Below the pieces are notes generated by a model, which was not told the origin of the DNA, made no database searches, and was given only the letters and a program-made list of their open reading frames with translations. Of a stretch of 43,906 nucleotides of DNA, positions 7,125 to 16,076 are shown in pieces. Within the stretch, counting starts at the first letter, position 1, and the number at the start of each line of letters is the position of its first letter. A program made the translations under genes and the position numbers. Source of the DNA: Bacteroidales bacterium (GTDB lineage: Bacteria; Bacteroidota; Bacteroidia; Bacteroidales; F082); the NCBI GenBank assembly GCA_014860665.1, contig JACZJI010000100.1, positions 1 to 43,906 of the forward strand. The letters are read 5' to 3'.

Positions 7125-9428
7125 TTATTCTGTTTTAAGAAGCTGCTTTTCGGATTTGGTAGTTTCAGGAACCGATTTACTCCTGGGATATAAACCCATC
7201 AATACTTTTTCAGGAGTCATCGGAGCATCAAAGGATGCAAATTGCGGGTTGAATTCCCGCATGGCGTTCTGGATAGCGAAATAAACGCCCAATCCATACA
7301 ATAACGGAGGTTCTCCGACAGCTTTTGAGCCCATCACAGCCAGAGTATGTCCGGAAGTTTTTAATGGCATTACATTTACTGTTTTGGGTACACCATAAAT
7401 ATCAGGAACTTTGTAAGTGGAAAGACTGTTGGAAAGCAATTTTCCATCACTGTTGTAGCTCAGCTCTTCCATCGTCATATATCCGATGCCCTGCACCAGG
7501 GCACCTTCCACCTGACCTATGTCAATTGACTGGTTCATGCTGTCGCCAAAATCATGAACGATATCCACTTCTTCTACCTCATAAATTCCCCGTAGCACAT
7601 CCACTTTCACCACGAAAGCAGCCGTTCCATAAGTATGGTAAGCAAACGGATGCCCTTTTCCTTTTTCCACATCAAAATGAATAACCGGCGTGGCATAATG
7701 TCCGTGTTCCGTAAGGTTCACTCGGTTCAAAAACGCTTGCCGGATTAGTTTTTCCCAGGTAAAATCCGTTTCATTTCCTTTTACAAAAACCCTTTCATTA
7801 ACAATTTCAACTTCCTTTTTGGAAGCTTTCAACTGCTCAGCGACAAAAGCTTTCAAACGCATCAACAATGCGTTGCATGCAACCAGCAAAGCGTTTCCGT
7901 TGAGATCAGCCCCGGAACTGGCAGCCGTGGGTGATGTGTTGGAAACCCTTGAAGTGTTGGTTGTTTCCAGCTTGATTCTGCTGGGATCGATAGAAAATGT
8001 ATGTGCAGCTACCTGCATCATCTTTGTGTTGACGCCCTGTCCCATTTCAATGGCACCAGTGCTCACGCCAATACTTCCGTCGTGATAAATATGTACCAGC
8101 GCACGAGCCTGATTCATGGAAATATTGGTGAATGAAATACCAAAAGTCACCGGCATCATCGCCATGCCTTTTTTATAAATCCTGTTTTTTTTGTTAAAGG
8201 ATTCTATTTCTTTTTGCTTTTCCTGAAGATGATATTCATCGCAAAGTGTTTTCCACGTTTTACGGATGTTGACCTGTTTTGCGGTCTGCCCGTAATAAAA
8301 CAGATCGTTCTCCCTTAAAAGATTCCTTTTCTGTATCAGAGAAGCCGGAACATGTAATTCCATGGCCGCTTTAGCAATAGCCGACTCTATAACAAACATA
8401 CCCTGTGGGGCACCGAATCCGCGAAAAGCCGTGTTGGGAGGCAGGTTTGTCTTACAGCTGTAAAGGGTAGCTTTGACATCGGGTATGTAATAGGAATTTG
8501 TTGTGTGAAAAAGTGTTCTTTGAGAAATAGCCGGACTCAAATCATTGGAAGCACCTCCGTTTTGATAATAAGTGACTTCGTAGGCGAGAATTTTTAAATC
8601 CTGCGATAAACCGATTTTAAAATCAGAAGAATAGGGATGTCGTTTTCCTGTTATCTGCATGTCATCCGCACGGGATAAAACCAGCTTTACAGGTTTTTCC
8701 AGTTTTTGCGCAGCCAGTGCCACCATCACTGCAGGCGCTGTTGCCTGGTCCTCTTTTCCGCCGAAACCGCCACCCAGCCTCACAACATCAACCTGAATCT
8801 GATTCATGGAAATGCCTAATACTTTGGCAATGGTACGCTGCGCCGCCGTCGGACTCTGTGTGGACGAGTGCACCATGATACGGCCGTCTTCCGCTGGATA
8901 GCTATAAGCACCCTGGGTTTCCAGATAAAGATGTTCCTGACCGGCCTGTTCCACTGAACCTTCAAAAATATATTTGCAGTGAGACCACTTTTTTTCGGGC
9001 TCACCCATGGAAAAGATGGTCGGCGGTGTTAAAAGCCATCCTTTTTCAGTCGCTACACGCGGGTCGGTGATAACTTCAAGCTCATCAAAATCGAGTTTAA
9101 TCAACTGTCGGGCTCTCCGGGCAATGCGTTCAGTTTCTGCCACGACCAGGGCAACAGGCTGTCCCAGATAATCAGTTTCATATTCTGCAAACAGCGGTTC
9201 GTCTGGGATAATCCCGCCAATCTGATTTTCTCCGGGAATATCCTTTGCGGTAAGAATATCAATAACACCCGGGTAGTTTCTTGCATCAGTTACCTCAAGA
9301 TTTTTAATTTTTGCATGAGCTACGGGTGAGAAAAAAACCACCGCATGCAAGGTTCCCTGCCTTACCGGGATGTCGTCAAGATACAGCGATTTCCCGGTCA
9401 CATGCCCTTTTGAATCTATATTCTTCAT
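7125..9428 (-). CDS. xdhB: Xanthine dehydrogenase, molybdenum-binding subunit (767 aa)
   Basis: Large subunit of a molybdenum hydroxylase that oxidises hypoxanthine to xanthine and xanthine to urate in the cytoplasm. An aldehyde-oxidase/xanthine-dehydrogenase a/b hammerhead domain occupies about residues 1-120 and the molybdopterin-binding domains the rest. Residues that define true xanthine dehydrogenases are present: Glu226 in G-G-G-F-G-G-K-E, Arg336 in F-R-G-F-G, and the catalytic base Glu706 in A-V-G-E-P-P; the segments F-G-I-S-F-T and E-M-G-Q-G also fit the purine-specific enzymes rather than CO or nicotinate dehydrogenases. Length is normal for a separate large subunit. The ATG overlaps the stop of the small subunit by four bases (ATGA), so the two are translationally coupled. 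No xdhC or molybdenum-cofactor gene is in the window. Substrate is inferred from these residues, not proven. Confidence 0.92.
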   Translation of the reverse strand: MKNIDSKGHVTGKSLYLDDIPVRQGTLHAVVFFSPVAHAKIKNLEVTDARNYPGVIDILTAKDIPGENQIGGIIPDEPLFAEYETDYLGQPVALVVAETERIARRARQLIKLDFDELEVITDPRVATEKGWLLTPPTIFSMGEPEKKWSHCKYIFEGSVEQAGQEHLYLETQGAYSYPAEDGRIMVHSSTQSPTAAQRTIAKVLGISMNQIQVDVVRLGGGFGGKEDQATAPAVMVALAAQKLEKPVKLVLSRADDMQITGKRHPYSSDFKIGLSQDLKILAYEVTYYQNGGASNDLSPAISQRTLFHTTNSYYIPDVKATLYSCKTNLPPNTAFRGFGAPQGMFVIESAIAKAAMELHVPASLIQKRNLLRENDLFYYGQTAKQVNIRKTWKTLCDEYHLQEKQKEIESFNKKNRIYKKGMAMMPVTFGISFTNISMNQARALVHIYHDGSIGVSTGAIEMGQGVNTKMMQVAAHTFSIDPSRIKLETTNTSRVSNTSPTAASSGADLNGNALLVACNALLMRLKAFVAEQLKASKKEVEIVNERVFVKGNETDFTWEKLIRQAFLNRVNLTEHGHYATPVIHFDVEKGKGHPFAYHTYGTAAFVVKVDVLRGIYEVEEVDIVHDFGDSMNQSIDIGQVEGALVQGIGYMTMEELSYNSDGKLLSNSLSTYKVPDIYGVPKTVNVMPLKTSGHTLAVMGSKAVGEPPLLYGLGVYFAIQNAMREFNPQFASFDAPMTPEKVLMGLYPRSKSVPETTKSEKQLLKTE

Positions 9429-10843
9429 GATAACACCGCTTTCTTTAACAAGTTATCCGCAGCAATGAAACCGGGAAACAATTCTATAAAATGGGCAAAA
9501 AACAATTGCCTTAATAATAATCGTTTGTATTCTTTTGTGCCCCTGATATCGCTGATAGGCGCAATTTCTTTCTGCAGAATTTCGGATGCATCAATCAGAG
9601 TTTTTTCGTCCAGCATTTTCCCTGCAAGAAACTGTGCGGTTCTTTCAGCATAAAACGGGAAAGGAAACACGCCTCCGGCAGATAAATCAGCGTGGAGAAT
9701 TTTATTTCCTTCCACATGAATTCGCAAGGCGGAATTGACGCTGGCGATATCCAGGAAACGGCGTTTGCTTACTTTCTCGAAGTTGAAAAAAACGCCCTCA
9801 GCGGGCACATCAAACTCAACTTTTTCTATTAGTTCTCCATCCTGTAAATCGGTTTGCTTGTAACCGTGATAAAATTTTCGCAACGGAAGGGATCGCCTCG
9901 CACCAGCTTTATTTTTAACATGTACAATTGCATCAAGCGCCAGCAAAAAAACCACAATGTCTGCAATAGGAGAAGCATTCATAATATTCCCTGCCACCGT
10001 TCCCATGTTTCGGATAGGTTCGGATGAAATCAGTTTGAAGTGTTCTTTCAGTTTCGGAAAAATGCTTAGCAATTCTTTATTGGAAATCATATCCGTAACA
10101 GTTACGGAAGCGCCTATAAAACATTTTTCAGCTCCCATTTCTATCTTGAGAAACTCAGGATGTGACCTCAGGAATTGCAACTGTGCAGGGAAAAGTTGAT
10201 CGGCTTTTTGTACGAACAAATCTGTTCCTGCCCCAACCGGAATGCCCTCGCTTACTTTAATGGTTTCCATCTGAATTTCGGCAAGTCTACCTGCAATTTC
10301 TCTGAAATAATCGGGGATGTAAGCATGTTCGATGAGCCAATCCAGATTTTTCTCAGCGTCTTTATGAGCTAAAGCTTTAGACAAATCCAGCGCTGCTCTT
10401 TCAATGGATTTATATCCTGTACAACGACAAATGTTCCCGCTGATAGACGCCAGGACGTTTTGTTCATCTGAAGGCGCTCCATCCAGACTATGTGCAGTAA
10501 GCGACATAACAAAACCCGGAGTACAAAAGCCGCATTGTGTGGCAGCATGATCAATAATCGCCTGCTGAACCGGCGACATCTGATCTTTTTGAAGTCCTTC
10601 AATAGTAACGACGTGTTTTCCCTGGACATTTCCCAACGGTGTAAGGCATGAAACAATGCTTTTGTAATTTACCTTCCCATGTTCCAAACTCCCTTCCAAC
10701 ACAGTACAAGCACCGCAATCGCCTTCGCGGCAGCCTATTTTGGTACCCATCAGATTCATCTCATACCTGATAAAATCAAGTAACACCATGCCTGGTTGTT
10801 TCTCGGTACATATCAGCCGGTCGTTAAGGATAAAAGAGATCAT
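9425..10843 (-). CDS. xdhA: Xanthine dehydrogenase, FeS/FAD subunit (472 aa)
   Basis: Small subunit carrying electrons from the molybdenum centre to NAD+. Domains in order: a plant-type [2Fe-2S] ferredoxin domain (Cys38, Cys43, Cys46, Cys66), a helical [2Fe-2S] domain (Cys104, Cys107, Cys139, Cys141 in C-G-F-C and C-R-C-T-G-Y), then from about residue 190 an FAD-binding domain (G-A-G-T-D-L and I-R-N-M-G-T-V-A-G-N-I) and the C-terminal CO-dehydrogenase flavoprotein-like domain. This fused FeS-FAD layout is the XdhA form found in many bacteria. It is first in a two-gene operon with xdhB and has a good promoter at 10871-10899. Confidence 0.92.
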   Translation of the reverse strand: MISFILNDRLICTEKQPGMVLLDFIRYEMNLMGTKIGCREGDCGACTVLEGSLEHGKVNYKSIVSCLTPLGNVQGKHVVTIEGLQKDQMSPVQQAIIDHAATQCGFCTPGFVMSLTAHSLDGAPSDEQNVLASISGNICRCTGYKSIERAALDLSKALAHKDAEKNLDWLIEHAYIPDYFREIAGRLAEIQMETIKVSEGIPVGAGTDLFVQKADQLFPAQLQFLRSHPEFLKIEMGAEKCFIGASVTVTDMISNKELLSIFPKLKEHFKLISSEPIRNMGTVAGNIMNASPIADIVVFLLALDAIVHVKNKAGARRSLPLRKFYHGYKQTDLQDGELIEKVEFDVPAEGVFFNFEKVSKRRFLDIASVNSALRIHVEGNKILHADLSAGGVFPFPFYAERTAQFLAGKMLDEKTLIDASEILQKEIAPISDIRGTKEYKRLLLRQLFFAHFIELFPGFIAADNLLKKAVLS

Positions 10844-10870
10844 TGCTTATTATCAGTCCATTTCAAATAA

Positions 10871-10899
10871 CAAAGTTAAGTAATTTGGGTTCTCGCAAA
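10871..10899 (-). promoter_or_regulatory. Bacteroidota-type promoter for xdhAB
   Basis: Minus strand: TTTG (10896-10899), 17-base spacer, TAACTTTG (10871-10878). The predicted start of transcription is about 22 bases before the xdhA ATG. Confidence 0.65.
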
Positions 10900-11028
10900 G
10901 GTTTGAGATTTAAAAAAGATGATTTTCAGGTATTCCCGGAAGAATCGACAAAACTTTAGAAAAATTCTTCCGAAAACGCTGACACCTATTTTGTTTTTTC
11001 TATGCCTGCCAATTATATAAAATTTGGT

Positions 11029-11036
11029 TACATTTG
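11029..11036 (+). promoter_or_regulatory. Possible -7 box for the penicillin-acylase gene
   Basis: TACATTTG matches TAnnTTTG and lies 20 bases before the ATG at 11057. No well-spaced -33 TTTG is seen. Confidence 0.35.
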
Positions 11037-11056
11037 AATTCATAAATTCTGAAGAC

Positions 11057-13435
11057 ATGAAAATCTTTAAAAGAATCCTCCTTGCTTTACTTGTTCTCAT
11101 TATTGTAGTTGGAGGCGTGATCTATTTCTGGTTAAGAAGCACCGCCCCTGATTATTCAGGCAATGTCCACATAAAAGGTTTACAGGACCAGGTTTCTGTG
11201 GTTTACGACCATTATGGCGTACCGCACGTTTATGCCCAAAACGCCCATGATGCTTATTTCGCATTTGGTTATGTCCATGCTCAGGACCGGCTTTTCCAGA
11301 TGGCGATGCTGCGCCGGGTTATGGAAGGACGGCTTTCGGAAATACTCGGGAAAAATTTTGTCGAGGACGACGAATACATGCGTACGTTATCCATCAATAA
11401 AATGGCACAACAGTGGGCAGATGCTTTTATGAAAAACGCTGACCAGCCTGTTAAAGATGAAGTGCAGGCTTATCTGGATGGCATTAACAGTTTCATTGAG
11501 AACCATAAGCTTCCCGTCGAATTTACCCTGCTCAACTTCAAACCGGCGAAATTCACGGTGAAAGATGTTTTCGGAATTATCGGTTATATGGCTTTGACTT
11601 TTACAGATGCCTTGGCCGAAAACCCGGTAGCATCCAGAATTTATGATAAATGGGGACCCGCCTATTTAAAGGATTTGGGCCTTGATTCCATTTCCAACAC
11701 AGAATATTATCATCATTCAAAAGATATCATCCTTTCGGGATTGTTTAAAAATGTCCGTTCCTTGCAGGATTTAACTCCTATGCCTATCTGGGAGGGTTCC
11801 AACAATTGGGTGGTTAGTGGCAAACATTCCAAATCGGGAAAGGTATTGCTTGCCAACGACACACACATCAAATATTCCCAACCAGCCGTATGGTATGAAG
11901 CTTATCTGCAATATCCCGGTTTCGATATGTACGGATATTACCTTGCCGGAATTCCTTTTGCTTTGGTGGGCCACAACGATCATTATGGCTGGGGACTGAC
12001 CATTTTCCCGTTTGATAATCTGGATTTATATGCTGAAAAAGTCAATCCTGCTGATTCCAATCAGGTATGGCACGACGGAGCCTGGCAAAACGACAGCATC
12101 GACCATCAAATCATTAAAGTGAAAGGGGAAAAAGATATTCCTTTCGATATCCGGTACACCGTTCACGGACCGATTTTGAACGGAGCTTTCAAAAATGTTA
12201 CACATAAATCCGACCAAGAAGTTAGTATGTGGTGGTCGCCACTTCATATGAATTCAACCTCGCTGCAGGCTCTTTACGACATGAACAATGCCGTGGATAT
12301 GGCTGATTTCAAAAAAGGAGTATCCCTGATTGATGTGGTCGGGCTGAATGTGGCTTACGGAGATACAGATGGAAATATTGCCTGGTGGGGAGCCGGAAAA
12401 ATCCCGCAAAGGAAAGACAGCCTTGTGAATCCCAAGCTGATTCTGAATGGTACCAATCCTGCCAATGATGTGATTGGTTTCTATCCTTTTGACAAAAACC
12501 CTCAATCTGTAAATCCGCCCAGCGGAATTTTGAATACATCCAACAACATGCCACCAGCCGTCGACGGGTATATTTATCCAGGATATTATTATCCCGGATA
12601 CCGTGCAGCAAGGGTTCGCCAGATGCTGGAATCAAAACCTAAGTGGACCATTCAGGAAATGGAGAAGATTCAGCTTGACACGCACTCTGACAGGGATTTG
12701 AAACTGACACAATTGATTTTAACCCACATGGGAGGAACACCGAGTGATCCAAAGGTTGTGAATGCCCTGGAAAACTGGGATGGGAATTACGACACTGCCA
12801 GTGTTGGGGCTACCATTTATACCCAATTGATTTATTTCGTGCTACGCGATGCCATGATGGATGAAACCGGTCCCCAGGATTTCAAAAAGTTGTGTGGTTT
12901 AAATCTTTTACACAGCTCCATAGAACGGTTGCTGGAGGATTCAACTTCAGTATGGTGGGATAATGTAAACACCAAAGCCAAAGAAACACGTGCAGATATT
13001 TTTAAACAGGCATTTTCCGAAACAGTCACGGCTTTGAGAAACCAGCTTGGCAATGATGTTTCCACATGGAAATGGGGCAAGGTTCATCAGTTAATGAATG
13101 TGCATCCTATTGGAACAAGACCTCCTTTTGACAGGCTTTTTAACGTAGGGCCATTTCCGATTCAGGGTAGCAACGAGGTTGTAGACAAAGAAGCTTTCGC
13201 ATACAACGAACATGGTGTTTATCCCGTAACTTCAGGTCCGGCACTGCGTTTCCTTATTGACTTTGCCAATACTGATCATGCTCTGTCTATCATTCCAACG
13301 GGACAATCCGGTAATTTTCTGAGTCCTCATTACGCCGACCAGGCCATAATGTACGTCAAAGGAGAATACAGACCTCAAATCACTTTACGCCAGGATATCA
13401 AAAACGGAACTGTTTTAACCTTAATCCCCAAATAA
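11057..13435 (+). CDS. Penicillin acylase family protein, Ntn hydrolase (792 aa)
   Basis: Member of the penicillin G acylase / acyl-homoserine-lactone acylase family, which cleaves amide bonds of N-acylated small molecules outside the cytoplasm. The ATG at 11057 is preferred over an upstream TTG because it starts a clean membrane-targeting segment (Met-Lys-Ile-Phe-Lys-Arg then a Leu/Val/Ile core to about residue 25). The precursor has an alpha chain up to residue 247, and Ser248 in E-G-S-N-N-W-V is the expected autocatalytic cleavage site and nucleophile that becomes the N terminus of the beta chain. Other family signatures are Y-V-H-A-Q-D-R-L-F-Q-M near residue 75 and H-G-P-I-L in the beta chain. 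Length is typical. The substrate cannot be read from sequence. A membrane protein follows after three bases, so they are one operon. Confidence 0.92.
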   Translation: MKIFKRILLALLVLIIVVGGVIYFWLRSTAPDYSGNVHIKGLQDQVSVVYDHYGVPHVYAQNAHDAYFAFGYVHAQDRLFQMAMLRRVMEGRLSEILGKNFVEDDEYMRTLSINKMAQQWADAFMKNADQPVKDEVQAYLDGINSFIENHKLPVEFTLLNFKPAKFTVKDVFGIIGYMALTFTDALAENPVASRIYDKWGPAYLKDLGLDSISNTEYYHHSKDIILSGLFKNVRSLQDLTPMPIWEGSNNWVVSGKHSKSGKVLLANDTHIKYSQPAVWYEAYLQYPGFDMYGYYLAGIPFALVGHNDHYGWGLTIFPFDNLDLYAEKVNPADSNQVWHDGAWQNDSIDHQIIKVKGEKDIPFDIRYTVHGPILNGAFKNVTHKSDQEVSMWWSPLHMNSTSLQALYDMNNAVDMADFKKGVSLIDVVGLNVAYGDTDGNIAWWGAGKIPQRKDSLVNPKLILNGTNPANDVIGFYPFDKNPQSVNPPSGILNTSNNMPPAVDGYIYPGYYYPGYRAARVRQMLESKPKWTIQEMEKIQLDTHSDRDLKLTQLILTHMGGTPSDPKVVNALENWDGNYDTASVGATIYTQLIYFVLRDAMMDETGPQDFKKLCGLNLLHSSIERLLEDSTSVWWDNVNTKAKETRADIFKQAFSETVTALRNQLGNDVSTWKWGKVHQLMNVHPIGTRPPFDRLFNVGPFPIQGSNEVVDKEAFAYNEHGVYPVTSGPALRFLIDFANTDHALSIIPTGQSGNFLSPHYADQAIMYVKGEYRPQITLRQDIKNGTVLTLIPK

Positions 13436-13438
13436 AAA

Positions 13439-14479
13439 ATGGAGCATTACAGAAGCAGAACTTCGGATTTAATAAAGGGTGTGGCCATCATCGCCATGGT
13501 TCAGGTTGTACTATTGGAATTATTTGCCAGACAGCCCATTGTGGATGGGCTAATTGGCAAAATCTCCCTGTTTATCGGAGGTTCAACCACTGCTCCGGTT
13601 TTCCTTTCGGTAATGGGATATTATATCGCTTACAAACACAAATCCTTCAAGAAAAAAGTTTTGCGTGGACTTGAACTGATAGGACTTGGCTTTCTATTAA
13701 ACATCGGTAGAAATATCCTGGTTTTGACAGGGCTGGCTCATCCTGAATACGCTCAGGCTGCAATTCCTTTAATTTTCAGCACAGACATCCTAATTCTGGC
13801 AGGGTTAAGTTTGATAGCTATTGCTGTAATAATTCAGTTATTTAGAGGACACGTCTTGATTTTCCTGTTTCTGATAGTTGTTATTCTTTTGTTGCAATAT
13901 GTAATTCCTCCAGTGGAAAATACTTTCCCTAATTCCATCCTTTTACCATTTTTGTACGGGAAATATCCGAATGGATTCTTCCCGCTTATTCCATGGCTTT
14001 CATATGTGTTGGCAGGCTATTGCTTTTATCAGTTCAAAAATTACTTTGTCTCTGACCAGTTTAAACACAGTCAAACTGTAAAAGTGATGCTCTTGTTTCT
14101 TTCGGGTATCGTGCTTATTGTGACCGCTAAATTCGGATTTCGGGTTTCGGTGGAACCAAAGCTTTATTTCCATCACGGGATCATGTTCTTCTTGTTCTGT
14201 ATCAACTATGTGTTCTGGTGGTTGTTGAGTGCCAGAGCCATCGTTCACCGCAGCGATAATTTTATAGCTCATTATGTGGAATGGCTGGGAAAAAATGTGA
14301 CCGCTTTTTATGTGATCTTTATGCTGCTTGTAGGAAATCTGGCCATTCTTTTTTACAAAATACTGGATTATAAAGAATTAATTGGTTGGTTTATTGGCAT
14401 GTTGTTCGTCACAAGCCTGCTTGTTTTTTTGTGGGAAAAGGTCCGTCATCCGGAAACCGATTCCGGACAACAGGAGTAA
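13439..14479 (+). CDS. Polytopic membrane protein, probable DUF1624/acyltransferase-like (346 aa)
   Basis: An integral membrane protein with about nine or ten hydrophobic helices and few polar loops. The opening R-T-S-D-L-I-K-G-V-A-I-I-A-M-V and the following A-P-V-F-L-S-V-M-G-Y segment resemble membrane acyltransferases of the DUF1624 / heparan-alpha-glucosaminide N-acetyltransferase / YeiB group, where the first helix begins with Arg-x-x-x-Asp-x-x-(K/R)-G. The His usual after the first helix in many acyltransferase-3 proteins is not evident, so catalytic activity is uncertain. It starts three bases after the stop of the penicillin-acylase gene, so the two are almost certainly co-translated, which suggests a shared acylated substrate. 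Assignment to the exact family is tentative. Confidence 0.7.
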   Translation: MEHYRSRTSDLIKGVAIIAMVQVVLLELFARQPIVDGLIGKISLFIGGSTTAPVFLSVMGYYIAYKHKSFKKKVLRGLELIGLGFLLNIGRNILVLTGLAHPEYAQAAIPLIFSTDILILAGLSLIAIAVIIQLFRGHVLIFLFLIVVILLLQYVIPPVENTFPNSILLPFLYGKYPNGFFPLIPWLSYVLAGYCFYQFKNYFVSDQFKHSQTVKVMLLFLSGIVLIVTAKFGFRVSVEPKLYFHHGIMFFLFCINYVFWWLLSARAIVHRSDNFIAHYVEWLGKNVTAFYVIFMLLVGNLAILFYKILDYKELIGWFIGMLFVTSLLVFLWEKVRHPETDSGQQE

Positions 14480-14503
14480 TTGCAAGTTTTCTCTGTGAAA
14501 AAA

Positions 14504-15838
14504 TTAAATCAAATGATACTCAATAGCCAGCATCAGCAATGAAAAGACGTCGATGGCCCAAAGAGTAGGATGAATTTCCTTCCATTTTCCCAAAATTGCC
14601 TTGATCAAAGTATAGCTGAGCAGGCCATAAACGATTCCCTGTGTCAGAGAATATGTCAGTGGTATTAACAAAATAGTGAAAAAAGCAGGGATGGCTTCCT
14701 CCACATTGAGCCATTCGATCTGCTTTAACGGAACCGCCATAAAAACTCCAACAAGTACCAACACCGGAGCTGTGGCTACAGACGGTATCAACTGTGCCAA
14801 AGGCGAAAGAAAAAGAAAAGGAAGAAACAACAAACCCGTTATAACGGCAGTGAGGCCGGTTCTGCCACCTTCGTGAATTCCGGCTGCCGACTCAATGTAA
14901 GCCGTTCCGGAACTCGTCCCGAAAACACCGCCCAGCAATGTGGCAAAACCATCCACGATCATAGATTGTTTGATATACTTCGGATCTCCGTTTTCATCCT
15001 TCAGGTTGCCGGCTTCTGCCACTCCCACGAAAGTGGTAATACTGTCGAACATGTCCACAAACAGCAAAGCAAAAATGATAGGGATGTAACTGTACCGGAG
15101 CGATCCCAAAAGATCTGCTTTCAAAAACCAGCTGAAATCAGGAGCTGCATAAACGCCGCTGTAATTGATGAGCGTTTTCACACCATGATTCACAGCTGAC
15201 GCATTGCCGAACCAGCGACCGATCGGCCAGGCAATCAGGGTGGTAATGATCATCCCCAACACCATGGCTCCCTTCAGTTTTTTCACAACGAGAATAATCG
15301 TGATAAACAAACCGGCCAGAAACACCAGCGTGATCGCATTGATGGTTCCGACGCCAAGCAGAGGTGCTTTAGCCACAATAAAACCCGAATTGTGCAATCC
15401 GATAACCGCAATAAAAAGACCGATACCAACAGCACCTGCAAGCCTTACCGTAGCCGGAATCGCTTTGATAATGGCCGTACGGATGTTCAATGCGGAAATA
15501 ACAACGAAAAACACACCGGACCAAAAGATGGCACCCAAAGCAATTTCGGGTTTTACACCTTGCGCAATCACCACGGAATAAGTAAAATAGGCATTAATCC
15601 CCATACCAGGAGCCACCAGAATAGGGTTCCTGGCGTACCATCCCATGGCAATGGTACAAAATGCACTCAGCAATACCGTGGCTGTCAGTCCTGCCGCATA
15701 AGGAATACCGGCATCTTTGAGGATACTCGGGTTTACCACAATGATATACATTCCTGCTATGAATGTCGTAATCCCTGCCAGCACTTCGGTTTTGAAATTG
15801 GTATGATTTGCCTGCAGGTCAAAGGTTTTATCAAACAT
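14504..15838 (-). CDS. NCS2 family purine permease, AzgA/GhxP-like (444 aa)
   Basis: A proton-coupled importer of purine bases (adenine, guanine or hypoxanthine). About 12-14 hydrophobic segments fill the protein. Family signatures are E-V-L-A-G-I-T-T-F-I-A-G-M-Y-I near residues 18-32, A-P-G-M-G-I-N-A-Y-F near 75, and the second conserved site around F-G-T-S-S-G-T-A-Y-I-E-S-A-A-G near 315. These match the AzgA-like branch (COG2252) rather than uracil or xanthine/urate (UraA, XanQ) permeases. Length is normal. It is convergent with the preceding membrane-protein gene (24 bases between stops) and not in an operon with xdhAB, though a role in supplying hypoxanthine for xanthine dehydrogenase would be sensible. 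No purine riboswitch fold was found in its leader. Confidence 0.92.
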   Translation of the reverse strand: MFDKTFDLQANHTNFKTEVLAGITTFIAGMYIIVVNPSILKDAGIPYAAGLTATVLLSAFCTIAMGWYARNPILVAPGMGINAYFTYSVVIAQGVKPEIALGAIFWSGVFFVVISALNIRTAIIKAIPATVRLAGAVGIGLFIAVIGLHNSGFIVAKAPLLGVGTINAITLVFLAGLFITIILVVKKLKGAMVLGMIITTLIAWPIGRWFGNASAVNHGVKTLINYSGVYAAPDFSWFLKADLLGSLRYSYIPIIFALLFVDMFDSITTFVGVAEAGNLKDENGDPKYIKQSMIVDGFATLLGGVFGTSSGTAYIESAAGIHEGGRTGLTAVITGLLFLPFLFLSPLAQLIPSVATAPVLVLVGVFMAVPLKQIEWLNVEEAIPAFFTILLIPLTYSLTQGIVYGLLSYTLIKAILGKWKEIHPTLWAIDVFSLLMLAIEYHLI

Positions 15839-16020
15839 ACGAGTCTTATTAGATAGTCTTATATATCAGGTTGACAAGAAAATTTTCGATTTTCTGAAAG
15901 ATTCAAAATGTAAATATCATAAAAAATTCAATTATTGAAATCAACATTTTGAACGATTAAAACCTGCTGAATAAGTCACTCTAATTTAAAATCAATCTCT
16001 TGTTAAATTGATAACAATTT

Positions 16021-16051
16021 ATTGCTCCCAATTTCTTTTGTAGTACTTTTG
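16021..16051 (+). promoter_or_regulatory. Bacteroidota-type promoter for mutAB
   Basis: ATTG (16021-16024), 19-base spacer, TACTTTTG (16044-16051). The likely transcription start is near 16058, about 19 bases before the ATG at 16077. Confidence 0.55.
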
Positions 16052-16076
16052 CCGGGAATTTAGTATTCCAATATTG

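Noticed and set aside
14676..15856. Long plus-strand frames opposite the purine permease gene
   Set aside because: They are antisense to a gene with full family signatures, and their translations look like low-information shadow frames.
15839..16076. Possible cobalamin or purine riboswitch between the permease and mutA
   Set aside because: B12-dependent and purine genes flank this gap, but I see neither a B12-box-like conserved sequence nor the three-stem purine aptamer pattern; only an ordinary promoter.
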